Numbered from the stretch's first letter, positions 34,878 to 43,873 are shown. The stretch is 64,000 nt of DNA from Marivibrio sp040218065 (GCF_040218065.1 NZ_JAVJQE010000008.1:124001-188000), one strand, 5' to 3'. The notes: generated by a model not told the origin, from the letters alone. Made by a program: numbers and translations.

Positions 34878-35435
34878 CTAACCCTGATCGGGTTTTGCGG
34901 CGAGAGTGCGGCGCATCACGCTGCGCCCAAGGCGCTTTAGATGCGCGCGCAGCTCCGGATCCTCGATATGCGCGACGCGGGCCTCAAGCGCTTGCTCCTC
35001 CGCCTCGCTCAAGGCGCGCAGCGGCTTGGGCGCGGCTTTGCGCGGAGCGTCGGCGCCGGCGCGGCGGATCGGCGCTTGAATGAGCTTCAACCGCTCGACC
35101 GCCTTGTAGCCGAAATGGGTGTTGATGCGCTCCACCACCAAGGGCTCCAGATGCATGAGTTCCGTGGCGAGCGGCCCGTCCACCCGCACGCTGAGGACGC
35201 CGCCGTCGCGCCGGCCGCGCGGGAAGCGGAGGCCGTCGGGCTGGGACTGGCGGGCGAGCTCCGCGCCCACGATCTTGGTCCAGTCGGTGATGATCGTCGC
35301 GCTGGTGAAGCCGCGCTTGCCGATCGCCTGTTTGGTCAGCGCCGGGGCCAATGCGCCGATCGCGCGCACGCCGCCGCGGCGCTTGTCGTCGCGCTTCTTC
35401 GCGGAGGGGGAAGGGCGGGCGGACTCGTCGCTCAT
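34878..35435 (-). CDS. DciA-like protein (DUF721)
   Basis: A 185-residue protein with a DUF721 domain at about residues 20-120 (KRGFTSATIITDWTKIVGAELA, then GVLSVRVDGPLATELMHLEPLVVERIN). DciA recruits or loads the DnaB helicase in bacteria lacking DnaC, so this is likely that role. A basic C-terminal tail follows. I start at 35435 (MSDESARPS); the frame extends to 35483. It is divergent from mutY. Confidence 0.88.
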   Translation of the reverse strand: MSDESARPSPSAKKRDDKRRGGVRAIGALAPALTKQAIGKRGFTSATIITDWTKIVGAELARQSQPDGLRFPRGRRDGGVLSVRVDGPLATELMHLEPLVVERINTHFGYKAVERLKLIQAPIRRAGADAPRKAAPKPLRALSEAEEQALEARVAHIEDPELRAHLKRLGRSVMRRTLAAKPDQG

Positions 35436-35541
35436 GACGCGGGCGCGACCTCTCGTCAAACCGGCTGCAGGCGCTATAGTCACACGCGCCGGGCGACGGC
35501 GAAAGGCCGGCGCCCATTCTCAAGACGCTCCAAGGCGATTC

Positions 35542-36672
35542 ATGGCGCGACGCGCGAAATCCGCCCCTACGAAAGCCGAAAAGGCGGCCGCCGAGGCGGC
35601 CGTCCTGCCGCTCGCCGGGGCGTCGGATCCGCACGGCGTCGCGCCGACGCTGCTCGCGTGGTACGACCGCCATCGCCGCAGGCTGCCGTGGCGCGCCGGG
35701 CCGGAGGAGAGGGCCGATCCCTATCGCGTCTGGCTCAGCGAAATCATGCTGCAACAGACGACGGTCGCGACTGTCGGCGGCTATTTCCAGCGCTTCGTCG
35801 AGCGCTGGCCGACGGTGGGCGATCTGGCGGCGGCCGCGCTCGACGACGTCCTCGCGGAATGGGCGGGGCTCGGCTACTACGCCCGGGCGCGCAATCTGCA
35901 CGCCTGCGCCCGGGCCGTCGCCGCGACGCCGGACGGTCGCTTTCCGGAGACGGAGGAGGGGCTGCGCGCGCTGCCCGGCGTCGGCGCCTACACGGCGGCC
36001 GCGATCGCCGCCATCGCCTTCGACCGGCGCGCCGTGGTGATGGACGGCAATATCGAACGGGTGACGGCGCGCCTGTTCGCGGTTGAGACGCCGCTGCCGG
36101 CGGCGAAGCCGATCCTCTACGCGTTGACCGACCGGATCACGCCGACGCGCCGGGCCGGCGATTTCGCGCAGGCGATGATGGATCTGGGCGCGACAATCTG
36201 CACCCCGCGCAAGCCGCGCTGCATGCTGTGCCCGCTTCAGACGTTCTGCGCCGGCCAGGCGGTCGCCGAGCGGCTGCCGGCCAAGGCGCCCAAGAAGGCC
36301 AAGCCGACGCGCCGCGCCGTCGCCTTCTGGATTGAGCGGGCGGACGGCGCCGTGCTGCTGCGCCGCCGGCCGGAGGAAGGGCTGCTCGGCGGCATGCTGG
36401 AGACGCCCTCGACCGACTGGACCGAGGCGCCGCCGCCGGCGATCGAGGCGGCGCGGCCCGCGGCGCCGATCGCGCTGTCCGATCCGCTGGAGCGCGCGGG
36501 CGTGGTGCGCCACACCTTCACGCACTTTCACCTGGAGCTCGACGTCGTGCGGGCCCGCGCGGCGGACGAGGCCGTTCCGGCGGATTGCCGCTGGGTCGCG
36601 CCGGACGATCTCGGCGGGGTCGCCTTGCCGACCGTCATGCGCAAGGTGGCGGAACGCGCCCTGGGAGCCTAG
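35542..36672 (+). CDS. mutY: A/G-specific adenine glycosylase MutY
   Basis: Removes A mispaired with 8-oxoG. The 376-residue protein has the HhH-GPD domain (LSEIMLQQTTVATV with the catalytic Glu, LPGVGAYTAAAIAAIAF, VVMDGNIERV with the catalytic Asp), the four-cysteine iron-sulfur motif CTPRKPRCMLCPLQTFC, and a C-terminal NUDIX-like 8-oxoG recognition domain (LLRRRPEEGLLGGMLETP, HTFTHFHLEL). An N-terminal Lys/Ala-rich stretch of about 20 residues precedes the core. A shared TATAGT/TATAGC element at 35473-35480 may serve both mutY and dciA. Confidence 0.97.
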   Translation: MARRAKSAPTKAEKAAAEAAVLPLAGASDPHGVAPTLLAWYDRHRRRLPWRAGPEERADPYRVWLSEIMLQQTTVATVGGYFQRFVERWPTVGDLAAAALDDVLAEWAGLGYYARARNLHACARAVAATPDGRFPETEEGLRALPGVGAYTAAAIAAIAFDRRAVVMDGNIERVTARLFAVETPLPAAKPILYALTDRITPTRRAGDFAQAMMDLGATICTPRKPRCMLCPLQTFCAGQAVAERLPAKAPKKAKPTRRAVAFWIERADGAVLLRRRPEEGLLGGMLETPSTDWTEAPPPAIEAARPAAPIALSDPLERAGVVRHTFTHFHLELDVVRARAADEAVPADCRWVAPDDLGGVALPTVMRKVAERALGA

Positions 36673-36710
36673 GTTAGGCGCGCCCATCGGATCAGACGGA
36701 CCTAGCTTTC

Positions 36711-37958
36711 ATGGACAAGGACACCATAACCCGCCCGTTCGAACGGTTCGCCCAGATCGACAGCTGGACCGAGTTCTGGACGCTGACCGTCGAGGTCTGG
36801 GAGCGCGGCGTCTGGGGCGTCGATCTCGGCCGCATCCTGATCGCGATCGGCATCTTCGTTCTGTTCATGGGGCTGCGCCGGCTGTTCACCTGGGCGGTGC
36901 TGGCCAGGCTCGAACGCTACGCCGCGCGCACCGACACCCGCGTCGACGACAAGGCGGTGCATGCGCTGCAGGCGCCGGTGCGCTTCGTGCCGGTGGTGCT
37001 CGGCGTCTTCTTCGCCACCAACTACCTCCAACTCGACGGGACGGTCGAGGTTTTCGCGACCAACGTCGTGCGCTCGCTGATCATCTTCACGCTGTTCTGG
37101 GCCTTCTTCCGGCTGGTGACGCCGCTATCCTTCCTTATGGGGCGGTTGGAGCGGGTTTTCACCAGCGCGATGGTCGAATGGCTGGTGAAGGCGATCAAGA
37201 CGCTGATCGCCTTCCTGGGCGCGGCGACGGTGCTTGAGGTCTGGGGGATCGAGATCGGGCCGATCCTGGCCGGTCTCGGCCTGTTCGGCGTCGCCGTCGC
37301 GCTCGGCGCGCAGGATCTCTTCAAGAACCTGATCGCCGGCATCCTGATCCTGGTGGAGCGGCGCTTTTCCATCGGCGAATGGGTCCGGGTCGAGGGGGTC
37401 GTCGAGGGCACGGTCGAATCGATCGGCTTCCGCTCCACCTTCATCCGGCGCTTCGACAAGGCGCCGGTCTACGTGCCAAACGCCCAGCTGTCCGACAGCG
37501 CGATCACCAATTTCAGCCGCATGACCTATCGGCGAATCTACTGGCTGATCGGGGTGGAGTACCGCACCTCCATCGACCAGCTGCAGCGCATCCGCGAGCG
37601 CATCGAGACCTACGTGCTGGAGAGCGACGCCTTCGTCCCGCCCGACCAGGCGTCGACCTTCGTGCGCCTGGATGCGTTCAACGCGAGCTCGATCGACATC
37701 ATGCTCTACTGCTTCACCAAGACGACGAACTGGGGCGAATGGCTCGCGATCAAGGAGCAACTGGCCTATGAGGTGAAGCGCATCGTCGAAGAGGAGGGCG
37801 CGAGCTTCGCCTTCCCTTCAACCTCGCTCTACATCGAAAGCCTGCCGGCCGACCGACCCGAGGCTTTCTCGCCGCCCGAAGGAGAGGGGAAAGCCGCGCC
37901 GGCCGCGACCGGCCCGGCCCGGTCCCCGCGCGAAGACGAGGCGGACGGGCAGGGGTGA
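36711..37958 (+). CDS. Mechanosensitive channel, MscS family
   Basis: A 415-residue membrane protein with an N-terminal helix and several membrane segments, then the MscS pore helix and beta domain: ILAGLGLFGVAVALGAQDLF followed by KNLIAGILILVERRFSIGEWVRV. The cytoplasmic part includes FRSTFIRRFDKAPVYVPN and SDSAITNFSRM. It has extra transmembrane helices compared with the minimal MscS. It releases solutes during osmotic down-shock. It converges with pgeF across a long palindromic repeat. Confidence 0.95.
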   Translation: MDKDTITRPFERFAQIDSWTEFWTLTVEVWERGVWGVDLGRILIAIGIFVLFMGLRRLFTWAVLARLERYAARTDTRVDDKAVHALQAPVRFVPVVLGVFFATNYLQLDGTVEVFATNVVRSLIIFTLFWAFFRLVTPLSFLMGRLERVFTSAMVEWLVKAIKTLIAFLGAATVLEVWGIEIGPILAGLGLFGVAVALGAQDLFKNLIAGILILVERRFSIGEWVRVEGVVEGTVESIGFRSTFIRRFDKAPVYVPNAQLSDSAITNFSRMTYRRIYWLIGVEYRTSIDQLQRIRERIETYVLESDAFVPPDQASTFVRLDAFNASSIDIMLYCFTKTTNWGEWLAIKEQLAYEVKRIVEEEGASFAFPSTSLYIESLPADRPEAFSPPEGEGKAAPAATGPARSPREDEADGQG

Positions 37959-37970
37959 TGGAAAGAAACA

Positions 37971-38076
37971 GGCGCCCCTCGCCCCCTTTTGAGGGGGAGG
38001 GGACGGCCCGGTCCGGCTAAGGCCCGGACTGACAGCGCCCGCCCCTCATCCCGGCCCTTTCTCCTCTGCAGGGGGC
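37971..38076. repeat. Dispersed pyrimidine/purine palindromic repeat, copy 5
   Basis: First block CCCCTCGCCCCC TTTTGA GGGGGAGGGG forms a strong hairpin at 37975-38002; a second, GTCCGG/CCGGAC, follows; and a further CCCCTCATCCCGGCCCTTT stretch ends near GCAGGGGGCGG. It fills the gap between the convergent mscS and pgeF genes. Confidence 0.6.
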
Positions 38077-38089
38077 GGTCGGCAAAGGG

Positions 38090-38899
38090 CTAGCCGCGCA
38101 GCATCACCGCCGCCAGCTGACGCCCGTAATCCGGCTCGCCCCGCAACGTCGCGCGGCGGTAGGAGAAGAAGCGGGCCTCGTCGGCGCAGGTGTCGACGGC
38201 TTGGCTGCAGTCGACGGCGGCGAGGCCGAGGCTCGAAAGGTGCGCCTCGACGAAGCCGGGCAGGTCGAAGAGGTGTTTGCCGGGCGCGGCGGCGGGCTGA
38301 AAGAAGCGCACGCTCGCGGGGTGTTCGCGCTCGAACCGCTCGAAGAATTCAGGCCCGACCTCGTAGCTCGCCTGATTGATGGTCGGGCCGATGGCGGCGC
38401 GGATGCGGGCGGCTTGCGCGCCGAGGCGCTCCATCGCGGCGACCGTGGCGGGGCCGATGCCGGCGACCGCGCCCTTCCAGCCGCTGTGCGCCGCGCCGAT
38501 CACGCCCGCCTCCGGGTCGACCAGCAGGATCGGCGTGCAGTCGGCCGTCAGGATCCCCAGCGCGAGTCCCGGCCGGTCGGTGACCAGCCCGTCGGCCTTG
38601 GGGTTTTCCGCCCGCGGCCACGGGGTCTCCACCCGGACGACGTCGGTTCCGTGCACCTGGTGGACGGTGACGAGCGGGCTTGCTTCATCGGCCAAGGCCG
38701 CCATCGCGCGTCGGCGATTCTCGCTGACGGCGTCCCGGTCGTCGTCCGAGCCGAAGCCGACATTGAGGCCTGCGTAGATCCCCGTCGACGCTCCGCCCGC
38801 GCGACCGAAAAAACCGTGCGCGACGCCGCAGTCGGCGAGGCTCGGGGCCTCCAGCCGCTCGATCGTCCGGGCGGGGGCGGGCGCGTGCATCTCCGTCAT
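38090..38899 (-). CDS. pgeF: Peptidoglycan editing factor PgeF (YfiH/laccase domain)
   Basis: Removes L-Ser-containing errors from peptidoglycan precursors in studied relatives; older annotation is polyphenol oxidase. The roughly 270-residue protein has HGFFGRAGGASTGIYAGLNV, VHQVHG, ADCTPILL, and HSGWKGAVAG, covering the metal-binding His and Cys sites. ATG 38899 overlaps the midA stop (ATGA); ATG 38890 is 9 bases past GGAAGG and is equally possible. It is the last gene of lgt-midA-pgeF, a conserved alphaproteobacterial order. Confidence 0.94.
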   Translation of the reverse strand: MTEMHAPAPARTIERLEAPSLADCGVAHGFFGRAGGASTGIYAGLNVGFGSDDDRDAVSENRRRAMAALADEASPLVTVHQVHGTDVVRVETPWPRAENPKADGLVTDRPGLALGILTADCTPILLVDPEAGVIGAAHSGWKGAVAGIGPATVAAMERLGAQAARIRAAIGPTINQASYEVGPEFFERFEREHPASVRFFQPAAAPGKHLFDLPGFVEAHLSSLGLAAVDCSQAVDTCADEARFFSYRRATLRGEPDYGRQLAAVMLRG

Positions 38900-39999
38900 C
38901 CTTCCAACGCGGGCAGCGGCGCCGTCGCGGGTGCGGCTGCGCCCAAAACCTTGAAGAGCGTGCCCATCTGGTCCGGCGCGACGAGACGTTCGGCCTGCGC
39001 TCGGACGGCGGCGGGATCGCCCTTGCGGGCCAGCGTCGCCGCGCGCTGTACGATCCCCAAAGCTTGCAGGAAGCCCCCTTGCGTCGCAAGCGGCGCGGGG
39101 CGGCAGCCGGCCTCTGAGAAGGCGCGGGCGAGCGCGTCGAAATCGACATGGGCGGTCAGGTCGGCCTCCCCCACATGCTCCAGCACGCCGCAATATCGAT
39201 GGGCCTTCACCGCTTGCAGCGTGTCGCCCGGCGCGCTCGCTCCATGACCGTAATCGACGATCAGGGCCGCGCCGCCGCAGGCCGTCAGCCGCTCCCCCAA
39301 CGCCGCCGCGACGCTCCAGGCGGCCGGCGCGATCTCGACGATCGCGCCGGCGTCGGCCCTCTCGGCCGCGCGCTCGGGGATCAGGGCCGCGGCCGGACCC
39401 GGCGCCGGCGCGAGGGTGAGGGCGAGCGCGCCCGTCTCAGGCTCGAGGGCGACCAGCCGCTCCCGCCAGCCGGCGGCCGTCTTCTGAAATTGGCGGATCG
39501 GCAACGCGTCGAAGAACTCGTTGGCGACGATCAAAAGCGGCGCGCCCTCGTCCGGCAAGGCGTCGACGCTCTCCGCCCAGTCGACGGGGATCGTCTCCTG
39601 CGTCAGGGTGCGGTCCTGGGCGGCGCGCAGCGCCGGGCTGGTCTCCACCAGCGTGACGCGGAGCGCCTGCCGGAAACCCGGCGCCATGCGCGCCGCGCGC
39701 AACATGTCCGCCATGAGCGTCCCCCGACCGGGGCCGAGTTCGACCAGACGCACGCGCGCCGGCTCTCCAATCAGGCGCCACACCTCTGCGCACCACAGGC
39801 CGATCAACTCGCCGAACATCTGGCTGATCTCAGGCGCGGTGGTGAAGTCGCCGGCCGCGCCCAGCGGGTCGCGGGTCATGTAGTAGCCGTGCTGCGGGTG
39901 GCCCAGCGCCAGCGCCATGAACTCGGAAATCGGGATCGGCCCCTCCAGCGCCAACCGACGCTTGAGGTGGCGCAGCAGCGGGCCGTCAGGTTGCGTCAT
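38896..39999 (-). CDS. MidA/NDUFAF7-type SAM-dependent methyltransferase
   Basis: A 367-residue class I methyltransferase of the DUF185 family, relative of the mitochondrial complex I assembly enzyme NDUFAF7, which methylates an arginine in NDUFS2. Visible parts are AAGDFTTAPEISQMFGELIGLW, VELGPGRGTLMADMLRAAR (SAM loop) and IVANEFFDALPIRQF. A role in respiratory complex I is inferred from family only. It starts one base after the lgt stop and overlaps pgeF by four bases. Confidence 0.92.
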   Translation of the reverse strand: MTQPDGPLLRHLKRRLALEGPIPISEFMALALGHPQHGYYMTRDPLGAAGDFTTAPEISQMFGELIGLWCAEVWRLIGEPARVRLVELGPGRGTLMADMLRAARMAPGFRQALRVTLVETSPALRAAQDRTLTQETIPVDWAESVDALPDEGAPLLIVANEFFDALPIRQFQKTAAGWRERLVALEPETGALALTLAPAPGPAAALIPERAAERADAGAIVEIAPAAWSVAAALGERLTACGGAALIVDYGHGASAPGDTLQAVKAHRYCGVLEHVGEADLTAHVDFDALARAFSEAGCRPAPLATQGGFLQALGIVQRAATLARKGDPAAVRAQAERLVAPDQMGTLFKVLGAAAPATAPLPALEG

Positions 40000-40000
40000 C

Positions 40001-40810
40001 TCAGCCTTTGGCGGGCGACGGCGGGCGGGTCAGCGCGCGCCGCACCAGATAGAGCCCGCCCAAAAGCATCGGCAAGGAGAGGATCTGGCCGTAGGTGATC
40101 CAATCGGGCAGACCGCCGATCGGCACCTCGGGCGCGCGGAACAGCTCCGCGATCGTCCGCGCGATCGCGTAGCCGACCAGGAACAGCCCCGAGATCAGCC
40201 CCGGCCGGCGCAAGCCCCCCCAGAATTTAAGCGCCGCCAGGATCAGCAGGAACAGCGCCAGGCCTTCCAGCGCCGCCTCATAGAGCTGGCTCGGGTGACG
40301 CGGCTCCGGCCCGGCGCGCGGGAAGATCACGGCCCAGGAGACGTCGCTCGGCCGGCCCCAATGCTCGCCGTTGATGAAGTTGGCGACGCGCCCCAACCCG
40401 ATGCCGATCGGCGCGCCCGCGCACACGATGTCCGTCAGCGAGAAAAGCGGCAGGCGATTGACCTTTATGAAGATCAGCATCGCCGCGAGCACCCCCAGCA
40501 GACCGCCGTGGAAGGCCATGCCGCCCTTCCAGACCTGCAGGATCTCCAGCGGATTGGCGAAATAATAGCCGGGCGCGTAAAACAGCACCTGGCCCAGGCG
40601 CCCGCCCACGATCACCGCGATCACGGCCCAGGTCAGGAATCGGTCGATGTGCGCGGGCTCGATTTCATAGGGGCTGCGAAGCGCAAGCCGCATGCCCCAG
40701 CGCCAGGCGATCAACAGCCCCGCGATATAGGCGAGCGCGTACCAGCGGATCGCGACGGGCCCGATCTGCAAAGCGATCGGGTCAAGATCATGAATGTAGA
40801 AACCGTCCAT
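40001..40810 (-). CDS. lgt: Prolipoprotein diacylglyceryl transferase
   Basis: Transfers diacylglycerol to the lipobox cysteine of prolipoproteins in the inner membrane. The 269-residue multi-span protein has RWYALAYIAGLL, GGRLGQVLFY, GGMAFHGGLLGV with the conserved His, and the Lgt signature GRVANFINGEHWGRPSD. First gene of lgt-midA-pgeF. The lipoprotein at 48906-49772 would be one substrate. Confidence 0.97.
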   Translation of the reverse strand: MDGFYIHDLDPIALQIGPVAIRWYALAYIAGLLIAWRWGMRLALRSPYEIEPAHIDRFLTWAVIAVIVGGRLGQVLFYAPGYYFANPLEILQVWKGGMAFHGGLLGVLAAMLIFIKVNRLPLFSLTDIVCAGAPIGIGLGRVANFINGEHWGRPSDVSWAVIFPRAGPEPRHPSQLYEAALEGLALFLLILAALKFWGGLRRPGLISGLFLVGYAIARTIAELFRAPEVPIGGLPDWITYGQILSLPMLLGGLYLVRRALTRPPSPAKG

Positions 40811-40831
40811 CAGGCTCTCGGGCGCGCCGCG

Positions 40832-41815
40832 TCAGCGATAGGGGTCGTCGGTCGACAGATAGCCGCGCACATAGGCCGCCACGCCGTCCTCAAGCGAGGT
40901 CGCCGGACGGTCGTAGCCGGCCGCGCGCAGCCGCTCCATCTTCGCTTGCGTGAAATACTGGTAGTGTCGGCGGATGTGCTCCGGCGTGTCGATGTAGTCG
41001 ATGGCGGGCGCGACCTCCAGGGCCGCGAAGGTCGCCTCGGCTAGGTCTTTGAAGCTGCGCGCTGCGCCCGTCCCGCAGTTGAACAGCCCGCTGACGCCGG
41101 CGTTGTCGTAGAGCCACAGCATGACCTCGACGCAGTCGCCGACATAGACGAAGTCGCGCTTCTGCCCGCCGTCCTCATAGTCCGGATGGTGCGATTTGAA
41201 GAGCTTCACCCGGCCTTGGTCGCGGATCTGTTCGAAAAGCTGATGGGCGACGGAGCGCTGGCCGCCCTTGTGGTACTCGTTCGGGCCGTAGACGTTGAAA
41301 AATTTGAGGCCGGCCCACTGCGGCGGCGCCGCGCCTTGGTCGGCCAGCCGCACGGCCGTCTGATCGAACAGGTTCTTAGACCAGCCGTAGGGGTTGAGCG
41401 GGCGCAAGGCCGAGAGCGCCGCCGGATCGGGATCGTCGTCAAAGCCTTTCGATCCGTCGCCGTAGGTCGCGGCCGAGGAGGCGTAGATCAGCCGCACGTC
41501 ATTCTCCGCGCACCAGTACCAGAGGCGCTGCGAGAGGGTGAAATTGTTGTGCAGGATGAAGTCGACGTCCGTCTCCACCGTGGAGCTGCTGGCCCCCATG
41601 TGGAAGATCGTCGACACGCTGGAGCCGTTCTCCGTCAGCCAGTCCAGCAAATCCTCGGGCTCGATGACGGCGGCGATCGGGTGCTTCGCCAGATTGCGCC
41701 ATTTGTCGCCCTCGCCGAAACGATCGCAGACGGCGATGCTTTCGTAGCCGCGCTCGGCCAACGCGCCGACCAAGTTGGAGCCGATGAAGCCTGCGCCGCC
41801 CGTCACCAGAAGCAT
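40832..41815 (-). CDS. hldD: ADP-glycero-manno-heptose 6-epimerase HldD
   Basis: Epimerises ADP-D-glycero- to ADP-L-glycero-manno-heptose for LPS inner core. The 327-residue extended SDR enzyme starts MLLVTGGAGFIGSNLV (NADP loop), has SSAATYG, the catalytic YGWSK, and KFFNVYGPNEYHKGG. I start at 41815; the frame extends to 41854. It is a lone gene 21 bases from lgt; the GT9 transferase at 54.1 kb may use its product. Confidence 0.94.
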   Translation of the reverse strand: MLLVTGGAGFIGSNLVGALAERGYESIAVCDRFGEGDKWRNLAKHPIAAVIEPEDLLDWLTENGSSVSTIFHMGASSSTVETDVDFILHNNFTLSQRLWYWCAENDVRLIYASSAATYGDGSKGFDDDPDPAALSALRPLNPYGWSKNLFDQTAVRLADQGAAPPQWAGLKFFNVYGPNEYHKGGQRSVAHQLFEQIRDQGRVKLFKSHHPDYEDGGQKRDFVYVGDCVEVMLWLYDNAGVSGLFNCGTGAARSFKDLAEATFAALEVAPAIDYIDTPEHIRRHYQYFTQAKMERLRAAGYDRPATSLEDGVAAYVRGYLSTDDPYR

Positions 41816-41935
41816 GGTCGTCCGTCCCGCGTCGTTTCGTCGCTCGCCGATCAATCGCTCGGCCGATTAATCGCTCGGCCGGTCTTACCGCGCGGACCCG
41901 AGCCCCGCAAGGGACGGCGCGCCGCCGGCCCGACA

Positions 41936-41963
41936 TTGCGCGAGCGCCCGCGCCCTCTATATG
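41936..41963 (+). promoter_or_regulatory. Possible promoter for ubiK
   Basis: TTGCGC (41936-41941), 16-base spacer, TATATG (41958-41963), 50 bases before the ubiK start. The -10 is good and the -35 is weak. It lies in the divergent gap with hldD. Confidence 0.35.
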
Positions 41964-42013
41964 GTGCGGGACGACGGATTTCCCGATTCCCCGAACGGCG
42001 GAGCCGAACAGCG

Positions 42014-42385
42014 ATGCAGACAAAAGGCAGGATTTTCGACGATCTGGCGCGCGTGGCCAACGGCGCCGCCGGGACGCTGTCCGGCGTCCGGCACGAAATC
42101 GAGGGCGTGGTCAAGCAACGGCTCGAACGCGTCCTTGCCGATATGGACCTCGTCGGCCGCGACGAGTTCGAGGCCGTGAAGGAGGTCGCCGCCAAGGCGC
42201 GCCTCGAGCAGGAGGCGCTGGAGGCCCGCGTCGGTGAGTTGGAGGCGGAGGTCGCGCGCCTTGCCGCGTCGGGCGGCCCGTCCAAGGGCGGGCGTGCGCA
42301 AAAGGGTCGGGCGAAGAAAGCCCAGCCTAAGAAGGCCGCGGCGAAAAAGGCGGCGGCCAAGACGGCGGCGGCCAAGAAAGCCTGA
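42014..42385 (+). CDS. ubiK: UbiK/BMFP-domain accessory factor with Lys/Ala tail
   Basis: A 123-residue protein. Residues 1-80 form the BMFP (YqiC/UbiK) domain: GRIFDDLARVANGAAGTLSG, EFEAVKEVAAKARLEQEALE and a short coiled coil. UbiK assists aerobic ubiquinone synthesis in enterobacteria; relatives bind lipid. Residues about 92-123 are a Lys/Ala-rich repeat tail (KKAAAKKAAAKTAAAKKA) like histone H1 tails, which many alphaproteobacterial members carry. Confidence 0.88.
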   Translation: MQTKGRIFDDLARVANGAAGTLSGVRHEIEGVVKQRLERVLADMDLVGRDEFEAVKEVAAKARLEQEALEARVGELEAEVARLAASGGPSKGGRAQKGRAKKAQPKKAAAKKAAAKTAAAKKA

Positions 42386-42417
42386 ACCGTCGCGGCCTGT
42401 ACCGCGTAGACTCTGGC

Positions 42418-43524
42418 ATGACCTTAACGTTTCCCAACCCGTCGATCCCGTTTCGCTTAGGCCCGTTTCGCTTAGGCTCCGTCCGCTTGGGCGCGATCCG
42501 CGCCGCGCAGGCTTCGGTCGCGGCGGCGATGCTGGCGACGGCCCTGCTCGCGGCCGCGCCGGCCCTCGCGCAATCCTCGCCGCAGCTTACGGTCGAACCG
42601 GCCGGCGGTTGGCGCAGTACGGAGCTGATCGACCACCCGCTCGTGGGCCGCGTCTACGACGCCCGGCGAGAGCGCTTCATCCCGCGCGCCGCCCTGATCG
42701 AGAGTCTCGCCGCCGCGCGCTTCGCGCTGCTGGGCGAACGTCACGACAACCCGGACCATCACCTGCTGCAGGCGGAGATCGTGCGCGCGCTCGGTCGCGC
42801 CGGCGCCGCGCAAGCGCTCGTCTTCGAAATGCTGACGCCCGAGCAGGCGCCGGCCTTGCCGGCGCGCGGGGCGGCCGACGTCGATCTCGACGCGCTCGGC
42901 CTGGATTTGACGTGGGAGGCGCGGGGCTGGCCCGATTGGTCGCTCTATCGCCCGATCTTCGCGGAGGCTATGGCCGCGCGCTTGGCGCTCGCCCCCGGCG
43001 CGCCGGGGCCTGAGGCGCTGCGCAGCGCCGCAACGGCGGGTCTGAAGGAGGCGTTGCCCGAGCCGGAGCGCGCGAGGCTCGCGCTGGGCGAGCCGATGGC
43101 GGAGGCGGATCGGGTTCGGCTGCTCGAGCAGCTTTTCGAAGCCCATTGCGGCTACGCTCCGCGGGACAAGCTGTCCGGGATGCTGGACGCCCAGCGCCTG
43201 AAGGACGCGGCGATGGCCGACGCGTTGATCGAACAGGCGGGCGCGCACGGACCCGCGCTGCTGATCGCCGGGGCCGGTCACATTCGAGAGGATTGGGGCG
43301 TTCCCGCCTATCTCGATCGGCGCGACGCCGGCGTCTACGCGACGCTGGCCTTCGCGGAGGCGCGGCCCCGCGTCGACGATCCGGGCGTCTATGTTCCCCG
43401 GGATGCGGGCGGAGAGCCGGCGGTCGACTTTCTGTGGTTCACGCCGCGCGTCGATCTGGACGATCCCTGCGCCAAGTTCGAAGATCAGCTGGAAGCGATG
43501 GGCGGCGCCGCCCGATCGCAGTGA
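42418..43524 (+). CDS. ChaN family lipoprotein-like heme-binding protein
   Basis: A 368-residue protein with an N-terminal hydrophobic leader (about residues 30-52, ending PALAQ), so probably periplasmic or membrane-attached. The ChaN (Haem_bd_uptake) domain shows ALLGERHDNPDHHLLQAEIV, ALVFEML, LSGMLDAQRLKDAAMA and LIAGAGHIREDWGVP. Campylobacter ChaN binds heme at the outer membrane; here it lacks a clear lipobox. The N-terminus contains a short repeat (FRLGPFRLGSVRLG). It is 32 bases after ubiK. Confidence 0.85.
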   Translation: MTLTFPNPSIPFRLGPFRLGSVRLGAIRAAQASVAAAMLATALLAAAPALAQSSPQLTVEPAGGWRSTELIDHPLVGRVYDARRERFIPRAALIESLAAARFALLGERHDNPDHHLLQAEIVRALGRAGAAQALVFEMLTPEQAPALPARGAADVDLDALGLDLTWEARGWPDWSLYRPIFAEAMAARLALAPGAPGPEALRSAATAGLKEALPEPERARLALGEPMAEADRVRLLEQLFEAHCGYAPRDKLSGMLDAQRLKDAAMADALIEQAGAHGPALLIAGAGHIREDWGVPAYLDRRDAGVYATLAFAEARPRVDDPGVYVPRDAGGEPAVDFLWFTPRVDLDDPCAKFEDQLEAMGGAARSQ

Positions 43525-43543
43525 GCGAGGACGACCGATCGTC

Positions 43544-43873
43544 ATGGCCAAGGCTCTCCCCTACCGGGCGCGCACCGCAAGCGGCGAGGTGTTCGAGATC
43601 GAGTTTCCGCTGCACGGCGACACCGTCTCGCCGATGCGGGTGAGCCAACTGGTCACCGCCATCCTCGACGCGGTGGAGCGCGACATCGGCATCGCGGGTG
43701 AGACGAGCAACGGCGACGTGCTGCAGGCCGTCGCCATGGCGGCGGCGATTCGCGCCCGCATGATCCACGCGCCCCCGACGGTGACCGAGAAGATCACCCG
43801 CGAGCTGCTGGAAGCCGCCCTCGAGGGCGCGGCCCGCGCGACGCACAGCGCGCCGACGTCGGGGCGGGCGTAA
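43544..43873 (+). CDS. Conserved hypothetical protein
   Basis: About 109 residues, no signal peptide. The middle (VSQLVTAILDAVERDIG, then SNGDVLQAVAMAAAIRARMI) is helical and looks like a small folded domain; I do not recognise the family. It follows the ChaN gene by 19 bases on the same strand, so may be co-transcribed. Coding is supported by codon pattern and by the tight spacing; function is unknown. Confidence 0.7.
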   Translation: MAKALPYRARTASGEVFEIEFPLHGDTVSPMRVSQLVTAILDAVERDIGIAGETSNGDVLQAVAMAAAIRARMIHAPPTVTEKITRELLEAALEGAARATHSAPTSGRA

